A stretch of 64,000 bases of DNA from Pseudoluteimonas sp047602125 (GCA_047602125.1 JASGIB010000001.1:1054001-1118000); one strand, 5' to 3'. Counted from the stretch's first letter, positions 9,291 through 18,514 are shown. Notes: generated by a model from the sequence alone, not told the origin. Made by a program: numbers and translations.

Positions 9291-9298
9291 TCGGAGCA

Positions 9299-10375
9299 TC
9301 ACAGCACGCCGCGCTTCATCTGGTCGCGTTCGATGCTCTCGAACAGCGCCTGGAAGTTGCCTTCGCCGAAGCCCTCGTTGCCCTTGCGCTGGATGATCTC
9401 GAAGAAGATCGGGCCGAACGCGTTCTGGGTGAAGATCTGCAGCAGCTTGCGCGACTTCGTTTCCATGTCCGCGTCGATCAGGATCTTGTTGCGCGCCAGC
9501 CGCGGCACGTCCTCGCCGTGCCCGGGCACGCGCTGGTCGATCACGTCGAAATAGGTGTCCGGCGTGTCGAGGAAGGCGACCCCGGCCTCGCGCATCGCCT
9601 CCACCGAGGCGTAGATGTCGTCGGTGAACAGCGCGATATGCTGGATGCCCTCGCCCTTGTAGTCGCGCAGGTATTCGTTGATCTGGCTCTTCTCGTCGCT
9701 GGACTCGTTGAGCGGGATGCGCACGATGCCATCCGGCGCGGTCATCGCCTTCGACAGCAGGCCGGTCTTGGCGCCCTTGATGTCGAAGTAACGGATCTCG
9801 CGGAAGTTGAACAGCTTCTCGTAGTAGTCCGACCACTTCTGCATGTTCCCGAGGAACAGGTTGTGGGTGAGGTGGTCGATGAAGGTCAGGCCGAAGCCCG
9901 CGGGATGCTGGTCCACGCCGGGCAGCGGCACGTAGTCGGCGTACAGGTCGGAACGCGCGTCGTCGACGAGGTACAGCATGCAACCGCCGATGCCCTGGAT
10001 CTTCAGCGTGTCGACCGCGCCCGTCGCGGCGATTTCCTCGCCGCCGTTGTCGAGCACGTGCGCCAGCACCTCCGTGACCGGCTTGCGGAAGCGGATGGCG
10101 AAGCCGCAGGCGGAGGGTCCGTGCTCCCGCGCGAAATCGGAGGCGAACGAATCGGCGGATTCGTTCAGCAAGAAATTGATCGTGCCCTGGCGGTACAGGG
10201 TGATGTCGCGCGATTTGTGCTTCGCCACCGCAGTGAAGCCGAGGTTGCGCAGGTAGGCGCGCATCGCGTCGCCCTGCCCGGCCGGCGCGGCGAATTCCAC
10301 GAATTCGAACCCGTTGATGCCCATCGGGTTCTCGAAGGTGGTGACCTGCATTCCGAGGTTGGGTTGCGCGCTCAT
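9299..10375 (-). CDS. hppD: 4-hydroxyphenylpyruvate dioxygenase
   Basis: Fe(II) enzyme converting 4-hydroxyphenylpyruvate to homogentisate, the substrate of HmgA. The 358 residues contain two vicinal-oxygen-chelate halves. Iron ligands fall in LTFIDHLTHNLF (His), IQHIALFTDDIY (His) and GPIFFEIIQRKG (Glu). The end GFGEGNFQALFESIERDQ is typical of the family. ATG at 10375 was preferred to the in-frame ATG 15 nt upstream because AGGA sits 7 nt before it. Divergent from a MarR gene with a shared operator-like palindrome. Confidence 0.97.
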   Translation of the reverse strand: MSAQPNLGMQVTTFENPMGINGFEFVEFAAPAGQGDAMRAYLRNLGFTAVAKHKSRDITLYRQGTINFLLNESADSFASDFAREHGPSACGFAIRFRKPVTEVLAHVLDNGGEEIAATGAVDTLKIQGIGGCMLYLVDDARSDLYADYVPLPGVDQHPAGFGLTFIDHLTHNLFLGNMQKWSDYYEKLFNFREIRYFDIKGAKTGLLSKAMTAPDGIVRIPLNESSDEKSQINEYLRDYKGEGIQHIALFTDDIYASVEAMREAGVAFLDTPDTYFDVIDQRVPGHGEDVPRLARNKILIDADMETKSRKLLQIFTQNAFGPIFFEIIQRKGNEGFGEGNFQALFESIERDQMKRGVL

Positions 10376-10417
10376 GGTCGTGTCCTGCATCCGGCTTGCA
10401 TGGGGAGCCCGGATTGT

Positions 10418-10437
10418 ATAGTTTCATTTGCAACTAA
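10418..10437. promoter_or_regulatory. Operator-like palindrome between hppD and the MarR gene
   Basis: The 18-bp sequence TAGTTTCATTTGCAACTA (10419-10436) is symmetrical except at four central or near-central positions, with half-sites TAGTT-N-CA. It lies in the AT-rich stretch between divergent starts at 10375 and 10455. This is the usual position and form of a MarR-family operator, which would let the regulator control both genes. Confidence 0.7.
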
Positions 10438-10454
10438 TTCAAGCCGGGCCGAAA

Positions 10455-10916
10455 ATGCCGCGCCACGCCGCGCTCGACCTCGAGCATTTCCTGCCCTACC
10501 GGCTGAGCGTGCTGTCCAACCGCATCAGCCAGGCCATCGCCACGCGCTATGCGCAGCGGTTCGGCATCAGCGTGACCGAATGGCGCGTGGTCGCGGTGCT
10601 CGGCCGCTATCCGGACCTGTCCGCCGGCGAAGTCGCCGCGCGCACGGCGATGGACAAGGTCGCGGTCAGCCGCGCGGTGGCGCGCCTGCTCGAACGCGGC
10701 TTCGTCGAACGCGATACCCACGGCGACGACCGCCGGCGTTCGGTGCTCGCGCTCAGCCGTGGCGGCCGCCGCATCTACGACGAGATCGCCCCGCTGGCGC
10801 TCGATCTCGAACAACGCCTGTTGTCGCGCCTGGATGCAGGCGAACGCGCGTCGCTGGATGCGCTGCTGGACAAGCTCGCCGACGGCGTTTCGCACCTCGC
10901 CGACGACATCGGCTGA
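10455..10916 (+). CDS. MarR-family transcriptional regulator, probably of hppD/hmgA
   Basis: A 153-residue winged-helix dimeric regulator. The DNA-recognition part reads DLSAGEVAARTAMDKVAVSRAVARLL (in sections) at about residues 50-78, and the wing is RDTHGDDRRRSVLAL. These match MarR proteins next to tyrosine catabolism genes. ATG at 10455 gives MPRHAALDLEHF; a TTG 27 nt upstream would overlap the palindrome and is less likely. Divergent from hppD, so it probably represses hppD and itself and senses an aromatic intermediate. The ligand is inferred. Confidence 0.88.
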   Translation: MPRHAALDLEHFLPYRLSVLSNRISQAIATRYAQRFGISVTEWRVVAVLGRYPDLSAGEVAARTAMDKVAVSRAVARLLERGFVERDTHGDDRRRSVLALSRGGRRIYDEIAPLALDLEQRLLSRLDAGERASLDALLDKLADGVSHLADDIG

Positions 10917-10926
10917 ACCCGCGGAC

Positions 10927-10955
10927 GAAAACGGCGCCCGCGGGCGCCGTTTTTT
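10927..10955 (+). terminator. Rho-independent terminator after the MarR gene
   Basis: A perfect 20-bp palindrome ACGGCGCCCGCGGGCGCCGT (10931-10950) is flanked by AAA on the left and TTTTT on the right, 14 bp after the MarR stop. It could also act on the minus strand. Confidence 0.9.
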
Positions 10956-10963
10956 CGTGCTTT

Positions 10964-11010
10964 CCCTCTCCCCGTGCACGGGGAGAGGGTGCCGAAGGCG
11001 GGTGAGGGGC
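10964..11010 (+). repeat. Solitary CCCTCTCCC-family repeat with GCCGAAGGC tail
   Basis: A hairpin CCCTCTCCCCGTG/CACGGGGAGAGGG is followed by TGCCGAAGGCGGGTGAGGGG, the same tail as in the repeats flanking DUF559 copy 2 except for one base. Here it stands alone, between the MarR terminator and the end of the peptide transporter gene. Confidence 0.88.
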
Positions 11011-11022
11011 GCCTCCTGCCTT

Positions 11023-12585
11023 TTACTTCACGCCATGCATCCACTTCTGGATCAGCGGCGCGATCAGGAACAGCAGCACGCCCGATCCGACCAACGCATA
11101 GAAGCCGAAGGTGTAGCCCGAATGCGCCGAGGCCACGGTCATGCCGCCTTCGCCGCTGACGTGCCCGGCGAAGATGCCCGCGAGGTTGTTGCCGATCGCG
11201 ATCGACAGGAACCAGCAGCCCATCGCCAGCCCGCCGAGCTTGGCCGGCGCCAGCTTGGTGGTCATCGACAGGCCGATCGGCGACAGGCACAGCTCGCCCA
11301 CCGACTGGATGACGTAGACCATGAACAGCGTCCAGAACGGGATCTTGCCGGCGTCGTCGAGCATGCTCGACAGCGCCACCATCAGCAGCAGGAAGGCGAG
11401 GCCGTTGAAGATCAGGCCGAGGCCGAACTTGCGCGGGATGATCGGGTTGTTGCGGCCCATCTTCACCCACATCCACGCCATGATCGGCGCGAGCACGATG
11501 ATCGCCACCGAGTTCACCGACTGGAACCAGGACACCGGGAAGTCGTTGGTGCCGGCCAGCGCCTGGAACAGGCCCTGCATGCCGATGTCGCGGTTGACGA
11601 TCTTCTCGGCGAGGAAGTTGAACGAGCTGCCGGCCTGTTCGAAGAACATCCAGAACAGCACGTTGAACACGAAGATGACCAGCATCGCCGACACCTTGTC
11701 GCGCGAGACCGAGCCTTCCACCACGCCCTCGCGGAACAGCATCACCGCCGGGATCACGAACAGCGCCATCAGGATGTACTGCAACAGGGTCGCGTCGATG
11801 GTGAGCAGCGCGTAGAACAGCGGGATCCCGACCACCACGCCCAGCAGCAGCACCAGGCTCACGTTGCGCATCCCGGTCTGGTGGGCGGCCGGCAGGCCGA
11901 TGCCCTTGAGCTGGCGGCGCCCGAACCAGAACCACACCATGCTCAGCAGCATGCCGATGCCGGCGGAGATGAACACGATCTTGTAGGCCGGCATGTCCTC
12001 GATGCCGAAGATCTTCTTCGCCAGGTACTGGGTGATCAGCGGCGCGAAGAACGCACCGAGGTTGATGCCCATGTAGAAGATGGTGAAGCCCGAATCGCGG
12101 CGTTCGTCGCCCTGCGCGTAGAGCTTGCCGACGATGGTGGAGATGATCGGCTTGAACAGGCCGTTGCCGACGATGATCGTGGCCAGGCCGAGCTTGAACA
12201 TCGATTCGGTCGGCGAGGCGAGCAGGAACAGGCCGGTGGCCATGATCACCGCGCCAAGCAGGATCGAGCGCTGGAAGCCGATCAGCTTATCGGCCACGTA
12301 GCCGCCGAAGATCGCGCCGGCATAGACCAGCGCCAGATAAGCGCCATAGAGCTCGTTGGCCGGTTTCTCGCCCGAGGCGTCGCCGCCGTGGAACTGCGCG
12401 ACGATGTACAGCACCATCGCCCAGCGGATGCCGTAGAACGCGAACCGCTCGAAGAGCTCGGACGCAAACAGCATCCACAGCGGACGCGGATGCCCCATCA
12501 GCTGCGGGAAGTCCGGTGGTTGCGTGCCGCCCGGTGGCGCTTGCATGCCCGGCCCGGCCGGTTCGACGTTGGTGGCTGCACTCAT
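11023..12585 (-). CDS. Proton-dependent oligopeptide transporter (POT/PTR2 family)
   Basis: A 520-residue inner-membrane symporter of about 12 to 14 helices importing di- and tripeptides with protons. Family hallmarks are ELFERFAFYGIRWAMVLY in the first helix (ExxERFxYYG), the PTR2 signature near GGYVADKLIGFQRSILLGA, and FTIFYMGINLGAFFAPLI. It lies downstream of kynA on the same strand with a 129-bp gap, consistent with but not proving shared transcription for amino acid use. Confidence 0.94.
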   Translation of the reverse strand: MSAATNVEPAGPGMQAPPGGTQPPDFPQLMGHPRPLWMLFASELFERFAFYGIRWAMVLYIVAQFHGGDASGEKPANELYGAYLALVYAGAIFGGYVADKLIGFQRSILLGAVIMATGLFLLASPTESMFKLGLATIIVGNGLFKPIISTIVGKLYAQGDERRDSGFTIFYMGINLGAFFAPLITQYLAKKIFGIEDMPAYKIVFISAGIGMLLSMVWFWFGRRQLKGIGLPAAHQTGMRNVSLVLLLGVVVGIPLFYALLTIDATLLQYILMALFVIPAVMLFREGVVEGSVSRDKVSAMLVIFVFNVLFWMFFEQAGSSFNFLAEKIVNRDIGMQGLFQALAGTNDFPVSWFQSVNSVAIIVLAPIMAWMWVKMGRNNPIIPRKFGLGLIFNGLAFLLLMVALSSMLDDAGKIPFWTLFMVYVIQSVGELCLSPIGLSMTTKLAPAKLGGLAMGCWFLSIAIGNNLAGIFAGHVSGEGGMTVASAHSGYTFGFYALVGSGVLLFLIAPLIQKWMHGVK

Positions 12586-12714
12586 GCGGCGGATTCCCCT
12601 GTGATGGCGATGCGTATTCAGGAACGAGGGCCCGCGGCGCGGGACGGCCGAGCATTGCCGACGATGCGACGCGGCGTCAAACCATGCGGCCGCTGCTGCG
12701 CCGCAACAGGAGCG

Positions 12715-13584
12715 TCAGTAGCCGGTGGTAGGCGCGCCGATCGCGGTGCGGACTTCGAACAATTCCGGGAAGAAGGTCAGGTCCAGCGCCTGCCTGAGGA
12801 AACCCACGCCGCTGGAACCGCCGGTGCCGGGCTTGAAGCCGATGATGCGCAGCACCGTGCGCATGTGGCGGAAGCGCCACAGCTGGAACTGCGTCTCGAG
12901 GTCGACCAGGTCCTCGCACAGGTGGTACTCGGCCCAGTGCGCGTCGGTGTCCTCGTAGATGCGCTCGAACACCGGCAACAGCTCCGGGTCGGACACGTGC
13001 GGCAGCGACCAGTCGCGTTGCAGGTGGTGTTCGGGGACGGCGTGCCCATGGCGGGCGAGGTAGGCCAGCGCCTCGTCGTACAGCGACGGCGATTCCAGCA
13101 CTTCGCGCAGGCGCGCCTGCGCCTGCGGGTCGTGCGCGAACACCTTCAGCATCCCCGCGTTCTTGTTCCCGAGCTGGAACTCGATGATGCGGTACTGCAG
13201 CGACTGGAAGCCGGACGACGGCCCGAGGATGTGGCGGAACTCCATGTATTCGGACGGCGTCAGCGTTTCCAGCACCGACCACATCGCGGTCAGCTGCGCG
13301 ATCACCTGCTTGCAGCGCGCGAAGATCTTCTGGCACGGATCGAGTTCGTCGCGGCGCAGGTGGCCGATGGCCGCGCCCAGCTCGTGCACCAGCAGCTTCA
13401 TCCACAGCTCCGAGACCTGGTGCTGGATGATGAACAGGAGTTCGTCGTGGTGCGGCGGCCGCGAAAGCGGCTGCTGCGCGGACAGCAGGCGGTCCAGCTG
13501 CAGGTAGCCGCCGTAGGTCATGCGGCCTTCGAGGTCGGTGTGGATGCCGGCTTCGAGCGGGCGCTGGTTGTCGTCGATCGCCAT
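12715..13584 (-). CDS. kynA: Tryptophan 2,3-dioxygenase
   Basis: Heme enzyme oxidising L-tryptophan to N-formylkynurenine, the start of the kynurenine pathway. The 289 residues contain MTYGGYLQLDRLLSAQ, HHDELLFIIQHQVSELWMK (distal-pocket His and carboxylate-binding residues), SEYMEFRHILGPSSGFQS and the end FRHMRTVLRIIGFKPGTGG with the proximal heme His in RFRHM. Upstream in-frame residues lack family character, so MAIDDNQRPL at 13584 is used as start. No kynB or kynU in the window. Confidence 0.96.
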   Translation of the reverse strand: MAIDDNQRPLEAGIHTDLEGRMTYGGYLQLDRLLSAQQPLSRPPHHDELLFIIQHQVSELWMKLLVHELGAAIGHLRRDELDPCQKIFARCKQVIAQLTAMWSVLETLTPSEYMEFRHILGPSSGFQSLQYRIIEFQLGNKNAGMLKVFAHDPQAQARLREVLESPSLYDEALAYLARHGHAVPEHHLQRDWSLPHVSDPELLPVFERIYEDTDAHWAEYHLCEDLVDLETQFQLWRFRHMRTVLRIIGFKPGTGGSSGVGFLRQALDLTFFPELFEVRTAIGAPTTGY

Positions 13585-13694
13585 GCACGGATTCTCGCAT
13601 GCGCGATGGACCGTGGGGATCGTCATCCCGCGGACATCGGACTGGGGCACAATCGACCCATGGCGCGGGGAGCGCGCCGATTCGGGAAAACCCA

Positions 13695-16600
13695 ATGTCC
13701 AGCCTGATGCGCCGCCTGGCGCTTGTCGTCCTGTTGTCTCCTGCGGCCTTCGCCGCGCATGCGCAAGTCGTGATCAGCCAGGTGTGGGGTTCGAACGGAA
13801 CCACCAGCGCCTACAACCAGGATTACGTCGAACTCTTCAACCGCGGCGCGACGTCCGCCTCGCTCAACGGGTTGACCGTCCAGTACGCGAGCGCGACGGG
13901 AACCGGCAACTTCCAGTTGGCGGCGACGTTGCCGAATGTTTCCCTGGGCGCGGGACAGCATTTCCTCGTCGGCCTCGCTTCCACCGCGGGCGGCACCTCC
14001 CTGCCGGCGCCGGACGCCACCGGCGGCACCAACATCAGCGGCAGCGCGGGCAAGGTCATCCTCGCGAATTCCACCGGAGCGCTCGCCTGCAACGGCAGCA
14101 GCACCCCCTGCAGCGGCGCACAACTTGCGCTGATCGTCGACCTCGTCGGCTACGGCACCACCGCGAACTTCTACGAAGGCGCCGGTCCTGCCGCCGCGCC
14201 GGGCACGACCAACGCGACCTTCCGCGCGCTCAACGGCTGCACCGACAGCAACGACAACGGCGCCGACTTCGCCGCGGCCGCGGCCGCGCCGCGCAATACC
14301 GCATCGGCTTCCACGCCCTGCGGCGGCGGCGGCCAGCCCACGCTCTCCATCGGCAGCACTTCCGCCGCCGAGGGCGACAGCGGCACCACGCCGTTCTTCT
14401 TCACCATCACCTCGACCCAGGCCGCGCCCGCGGGCGGCTTCAGCGTCGACTACGCGACTAGCGATGGCCTCGCGACCACCGCCGACAACGACTACGTCGC
14501 CAAGAGCGGCACCGCCACGATCGCCGAGGGCGAAACCTCGGTGACGATCGGCGTCGACGTCAACGGCGACACAACCGACGAATCGAACGAAACCTTTTTC
14601 GTCACCCTGTCGAATCCCAGCGGTGCGGTCATCGGCACCGGCACGGGCACCGGCACCATCAACAACGACGACGTCGCGCTCACCGCGATCCACGACATCC
14701 AGGGCAATGGCGATGCGTCGCCGCTGGTCGGCCAGACCGTGACCACGCGCGGCATCGTCACCGGCCGCAAGAGCAACGGTTTCTTCCTGCAGGCCGCGGA
14801 CGCGGACGCCGACGCCGATCCCGCCACCTCCGAAGGCGTGTACGTCTTCACCAGCAGCGCGCCGCCAGCCGATGCCGCGGTCGGCAACCTGGTGCAGGTC
14901 GCCGCGACGATCAGCGAATACGTACCGACCGCCGATCCGCTGCAGCCGCCGCTGACCGAACTGGTCTCGCCGACGGTCGTGCTGCTGTCGACCGGCAATG
15001 CGTTGCCGGCGGCGGTGCCGCTGACCGCGACCTTCCCCGATCCGGAAGGCGCCTACGACCAGCTCGAGCGCGTGGAAGGCATGCGCGTCAGCGCGGCTTC
15101 GCTGACCGTGGTCGGCCCGACCGAGGGCACCACCAACGAACCGAACGCGACCGGCACCAGCAACGGCGTGTTCTATGCGACCGTGACCGGCCTGCCGCGT
15201 CCGTTCCGCACGCCGGGCATCCAGGCGCCCGATCCGGCGCCGAGCGGTTCCATCCCGCCGATCCCGCGCTGGGACACCGCGCCCGAAACCATGGAAGTGG
15301 ACAGCGACGCGATCGGCGGCGCAAAGCTCGACCTGGCCGCCGGCGCGGTCGTCACCGGCGTGACCGGGCCGATGGACTACGGCTTCCGCCGCTACACCAT
15401 CCTGCCCGAGGCGACGCCGACAGTGGCCAGCCCCGGCAACGCCGTGACCGCGGCGCGCCTGCCGAGCGAGGACGAATTCACCTTCGCCAGCTACAACCTC
15501 GAACGCTTCTTCGACACGGTCGACGACCCGACCATCGGCGAGCCGGTGCTGACCCCGACCGCGTTCGCCAACCGCCTGAACAAGGCCTCGCTCGGCATCC
15601 GCGACGAACTGCACACGCCCGACGTGCTGGCGGTGATGGAGATGGAGAACCTGTCCACGCTCCAGCAACTGGCCAGCAAGATCAACAGCGATGCGGTCGC
15701 CGCCGGCGACGAGGATCCGCAGTACGCGGCCTACCTGCAGGAAGGCAACGACGTCGGCGGCATCGACGTCGGCTTCCTGGTCAAGACCGCGCCGGTGGAC
15801 GGCTCGACGCCACGCGTGGAAGTGGTGGACGTCACCCAGTACGGCAAGGACACGACCTGGATCGATCCCAGCAACGGCCAGCCTTCGCTGCTCAACGACC
15901 GACCGCCGCTGCTGCTGCGCGCGATCGTGCACTACGCCGACGGCCGTTCGTTCCCGATCAGCGCGTTCGCCGTACACCAGCGCTCGCTCAATGGCATTTC
16001 CGACGAAACCACGTCCGGTTCCACCACGGCCGGCGACCGCGTGCGCAGGAAGCGCCAGGCGCAGGCCGAGTACCTCGCGAACCTGATCCAGGGCCGCGAG
16101 ACCACTGATCCGACCGAACACCTGGTCGTGCTCGGCGACTTCAACGCCTTCGATTTCAACGACGGCTACGTCGATCCGATGGGCGTGGTCACCGGCATGC
16201 CGACGCCGGACGACCAGACCGTGGTGCCGAACGACGGCGTGGATTTGGTCGAACCGAACCTCTTGAACCTGCACTATCTGCCGGAAGCGAACCAGCGCTA
16301 TTCCTACGTGTTCGATGGACAGGCGCAGTCGCTCGATCACATCCTGATCAACCAGGCGCTGGGTGCCGATCTGGCGTGGTACGAGCTCGATCACGCACGC
16401 ATCAACGCCGACTTCCCGGAAACCAATCGCAACGACGCCAACTCGCCTTCGCGTCTTTCCGACCATGATCCGGCGATCGCCTATTTCGCCGTGGTTCCGG
16501 CGACGCACGCTGAACTCGAGATCGATGCAGGCGCGCCAGCCGGCGTGGTGAAAGTCGGCACTCCTGCTGTATTCACAGTCCTGCTGACCAACAACGGTCC

Positions 16601-17258
16601 GGATGCGGCCAGGAATCCCGGCGTTGGTTTCGCTTTCGATGCCGCCTTACCCGATCTGCATGTCTCCAACTTGCCGGCTGGATGGAGTTGCGGCACGCCG
16701 CAAGTGTCTGGCGACACAACGACCATGGCTTGCAATACGACCAGTCTCACAGCGGACAGCACTGCCTCGTTCACTCTTGAGGCCACTGCAGTCAATCCGG
16801 TCACCGTACCGGGCTTGATCGATATGTGGGCAGCCGCGACCTCCGAGTCCAGTGATCCCGTTTCGAGCGGCGTCGGTCTTAGTGTCAGCCAGACATTGGC
16901 GGACCTCTCGATTGGATTGACTCGTACTGGCGTCACCAGCGGCACGGTCGCGAACTTCCGGGTGCCGGTCACGAATGCCGGCCCAGACCCCTCCGTGAAC
17001 GTGCTTGTGTGGATCCTCGGCAATGTCACCAGCAGCCCGACCATCGCCAAGCCGGCGGGCTGGACCTGCCAGCGCGTCACTGGTGGCACGCTTCACATTG
17101 AATGCCAGCGCACCTCGCCGATGCCCGTGGGCACTGAGACTATTTCGTTCTCGACCTTGGTTCCACGGACGCAAGCGCTGGAGTTCAGCGCGGCAGTATT
17201 GCCAACCACTCCGGATCCGGATAGCAATAACGACATCGCCACATATTCGAAACCCTGA
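13695..17258 (+). CDS. Secreted ExeM/NucH-like multidomain nuclease
   Basis: 1187 residues. The signal peptide ends at AHA (residue 23). A lamin-tail domain follows (about 24-200; NQDYVELFNRG), then a Calx-beta domain (about 213-325; SAAEGDSGTTPFFFTIT, ending TGTINNDD), an OB-fold-like region (from about 330; GQTVTTRGIVTG) and an endonuclease/exonuclease/phosphatase domain (about 590-930; FASYNLERFFD, VMEMENL, LVVLGDFNAFDF, RLSDHDPAIAYF with catalytic Asp-His). Two DUF11-like Ig-fold segments form the tail (935 to the end; VLLTNNGPDAA). ExeM-type enzymes degrade extracellular DNA and affect biofilms. Start at MSSLMRRLA; the ribosome site is weak (GGGAAAA). The tail has lower GC than the rest. 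Confidence 0.9.
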   Translation: MSSLMRRLALVVLLSPAAFAAHAQVVISQVWGSNGTTSAYNQDYVELFNRGATSASLNGLTVQYASATGTGNFQLAATLPNVSLGAGQHFLVGLASTAGGTSLPAPDATGGTNISGSAGKVILANSTGALACNGSSTPCSGAQLALIVDLVGYGTTANFYEGAGPAAAPGTTNATFRALNGCTDSNDNGADFAAAAAAPRNTASASTPCGGGGQPTLSIGSTSAAEGDSGTTPFFFTITSTQAAPAGGFSVDYATSDGLATTADNDYVAKSGTATIAEGETSVTIGVDVNGDTTDESNETFFVTLSNPSGAVIGTGTGTGTINNDDVALTAIHDIQGNGDASPLVGQTVTTRGIVTGRKSNGFFLQAADADADADPATSEGVYVFTSSAPPADAAVGNLVQVAATISEYVPTADPLQPPLTELVSPTVVLLSTGNALPAAVPLTATFPDPEGAYDQLERVEGMRVSAASLTVVGPTEGTTNEPNATGTSNGVFYATVTGLPRPFRTPGIQAPDPAPSGSIPPIPRWDTAPETMEVDSDAIGGAKLDLAAGAVVTGVTGPMDYGFRRYTILPEATPTVASPGNAVTAARLPSEDEFTFASYNLERFFDTVDDPTIGEPVLTPTAFANRLNKASLGIRDELHTPDVLAVMEMENLSTLQQLASKINSDAVAAGDEDPQYAAYLQEGNDVGGIDVGFLVKTAPVDGSTPRVEVVDVTQYGKDTTWIDPSNGQPSLLNDRPPLLLRAIVHYADGRSFPISAFAVHQRSLNGISDETTSGSTTAGDRVRRKRQAQAEYLANLIQGRETTDPTEHLVVLGDFNAFDFNDGYVDPMGVVTGMPTPDDQTVVPNDGVDLVEPNLLNLHYLPEANQRYSYVFDGQAQSLDHILINQALGADLAWYELDHARINADFPETNRNDANSPSRLSDHDPAIAYFAVVPATHAELEIDAGAPAGVVKVGTPAVFTVLLTNNGPDAARNPGVGFAFDAALPDLHVSNLPAGWSCGTPQVSGDTTTMACNTTSLTADSTASFTLEATAVNPVTVPGLIDMWAAATSESSDPVSSGVGLSVSQTLADLSIGLTRTGVTSGTVANFRVPVTNAGPDPSVNVLVWILGNVTSSPTIAKPAGWTCQRVTGGTLHIECQRTSPMPVGTETISFSTLVPRTQALEFSAAVLPTTPDPDSNNDIATYSKP

Positions 17259-17278
17259 TCTTCCGGCCAGCGTCAGCG

Positions 17279-17305
17279 GAAAGCCCGGCCCCGCGCCGGG
17301 CTTTT
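17279..17305 (+). terminator. Rho-independent terminator after the ExeM-like gene
   Basis: The stem AAAGCCCGGC/GCCGGGCTTT (17280-17289 with 17295-17304) has a 5-nt loop and runs into a short T tract, 21 bp after the stop codon. Confidence 0.85.
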
Positions 17306-17440
17306 CGTTTCCATGCCCCGCCGTATGCGGCCACGCCATGCGCTGTCAAAAAACGCTCCTGGCGTTTCTTTGCGGCAGCGCGCAACGGGGCTTTCCGGCG
17401 CAGCGGCTATCATGGGCGGATCGTTCAACCGAAGGCGCCC

Positions 17441-18514
17441 ATGACCACCGCCGCCACGTTCGAAATCGAATACCTGCAATTCCTCAAGCCCGACGGCACC
17501 CTCGCCGGCAAGCTGCCGGCCGCGGTCAAGGACGCGAAGGCGCTGCTGCCGCTGTTCAAGCAGATGCTGTTCGTGCGCACCTTCGACACCAAGGCGATCG
17601 CCCTGCAACGCACCGGCAAGCTCGGCACCTACGCCGCCTGCCTCGGCCACGAGGCCACCCACGTCGGCATCGGCGCGTCGATGCGGCCCGAGGACGTGTT
17701 CGCGCCCAGCTATCGCGAATACGGCGCGCAGTTCATGCGCGGGGTGAAGCCGCGCGACGTGCTGATGTACTGGGGCGGCGACGAACGTGGCAACGATTTC
17801 GAAGTGCCGCGCAACGATTATCCGTGGTGCGTGCCGATTTCGACCCAATGCCTGATGGCCGCGGGCGCCGCGCTTTCGTTCAAGCTGCGCAAGCAGGATC
17901 GCATCGCCGTCTCCTGCTGCGGCGATGGCGGTTCGTCCAAGACCGATTTCTACGCCGCGGTCAATTCCACCGGTGCGTACTCGTTGCCGCTGGTGCTGTG
18001 CGTGATCAACAACGGCTGGGCGATTTCGGTGCCGCGCAAGGCGCAGACCGGCGCGCAGACGCTGGCGCAGAAAGGCCTGGCCGGCGGCCTCGCCTGCCTG
18101 CAAGTGGACGGCAACGACCTGGTCGCGGTGCTGGAAGCGATGCGTCGCGCCGGCGAACGCGCGCGCAAGGGCGAAGGCGGCACCGTGATCGAATTCCTCA
18201 CCTATCGCCTGCACGACCACACCACCGCCGACGACGCGCGCCGTTACCGCGGCGAAGCGGAGGTGAAGGCGGCGTGGGAGAAGGAACCATTCCTGCGCCT
18301 GCGCAAGTTCCTGACCGACAAGAAGCTGTGGGACGAAGCGCAGGAAAAAGCGTGGATCGAGGAATGCGGCAAAAAGGTGGACGAGGAAATCAACGCCTAC
18401 CTCAACACCCCGGTGCAGCCGGTGGAAGCGATGTTCGACTTCCTCTACGGCGACATGCCGGCGGACGTGCTCGCGCAACGCGATGCGGCCATCGCCACGG
18501 AGAAGCGGGCATGA
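17441..18514 (+). CDS. pdhA: 2-oxoacid (pyruvate) dehydrogenase E1 component, alpha subunit
   Basis: Thiamine diphosphate-dependent decarboxylase half of a PDH-type complex; 357 residues. The ThDP motif starts CCGDGGSSKTDFYAAVN and ends VLCVINNGWAISVP (GDG...NN). RTGKLGTYAACLGHEATHVG and FAPSYREYGAQFMRG match alpha-type E1 proteins. The phosphorylation-loop region YRLHDHTTADDARRYR is conserved. The stop overlaps the E1 beta start. Pyruvate is the likely substrate by resemblance to alpha/beta PDH enzymes; a branched-chain role cannot be excluded from sequence. Confidence 0.9.
   Translation: MTTAATFEIEYLQFLKPDGTLAGKLPAAVKDAKALLPLFKQMLFVRTFDTKAIALQRTGKLGTYAACLGHEATHVGIGASMRPEDVFAPSYREYGAQFMRGVKPRDVLMYWGGDERGNDFEVPRNDYPWCVPISTQCLMAAGAALSFKLRKQDRIAVSCCGDGGSSKTDFYAAVNSTGAYSLPLVLCVINNGWAISVPRKAQTGAQTLAQKGLAGGLACLQVDGNDLVAVLEAMRRAGERARKGEGGTVIEFLTYRLHDHTTADDARRYRGEAEVKAAWEKEPFLRLRKFLTDKKLWDEAQEKAWIEECGKKVDEEINAYLNTPVQPVEAMFDFLYGDMPADVLAQRDAAIATEKRA

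Noticed and set aside
10759..13707. 982-codon plus-strand frame through the MarR, POT and kynA region
   Set aside because: Antisense shadow of the POT transporter and kynA genes, low complexity (His/Gln/Asp/Arg) and no family motif.
13623..16508. 961-codon minus-strand frame antisense to the ExeM-like gene
   Set aside because: Shadow of a repetitive GC-rich coding region; no signal, no domain.
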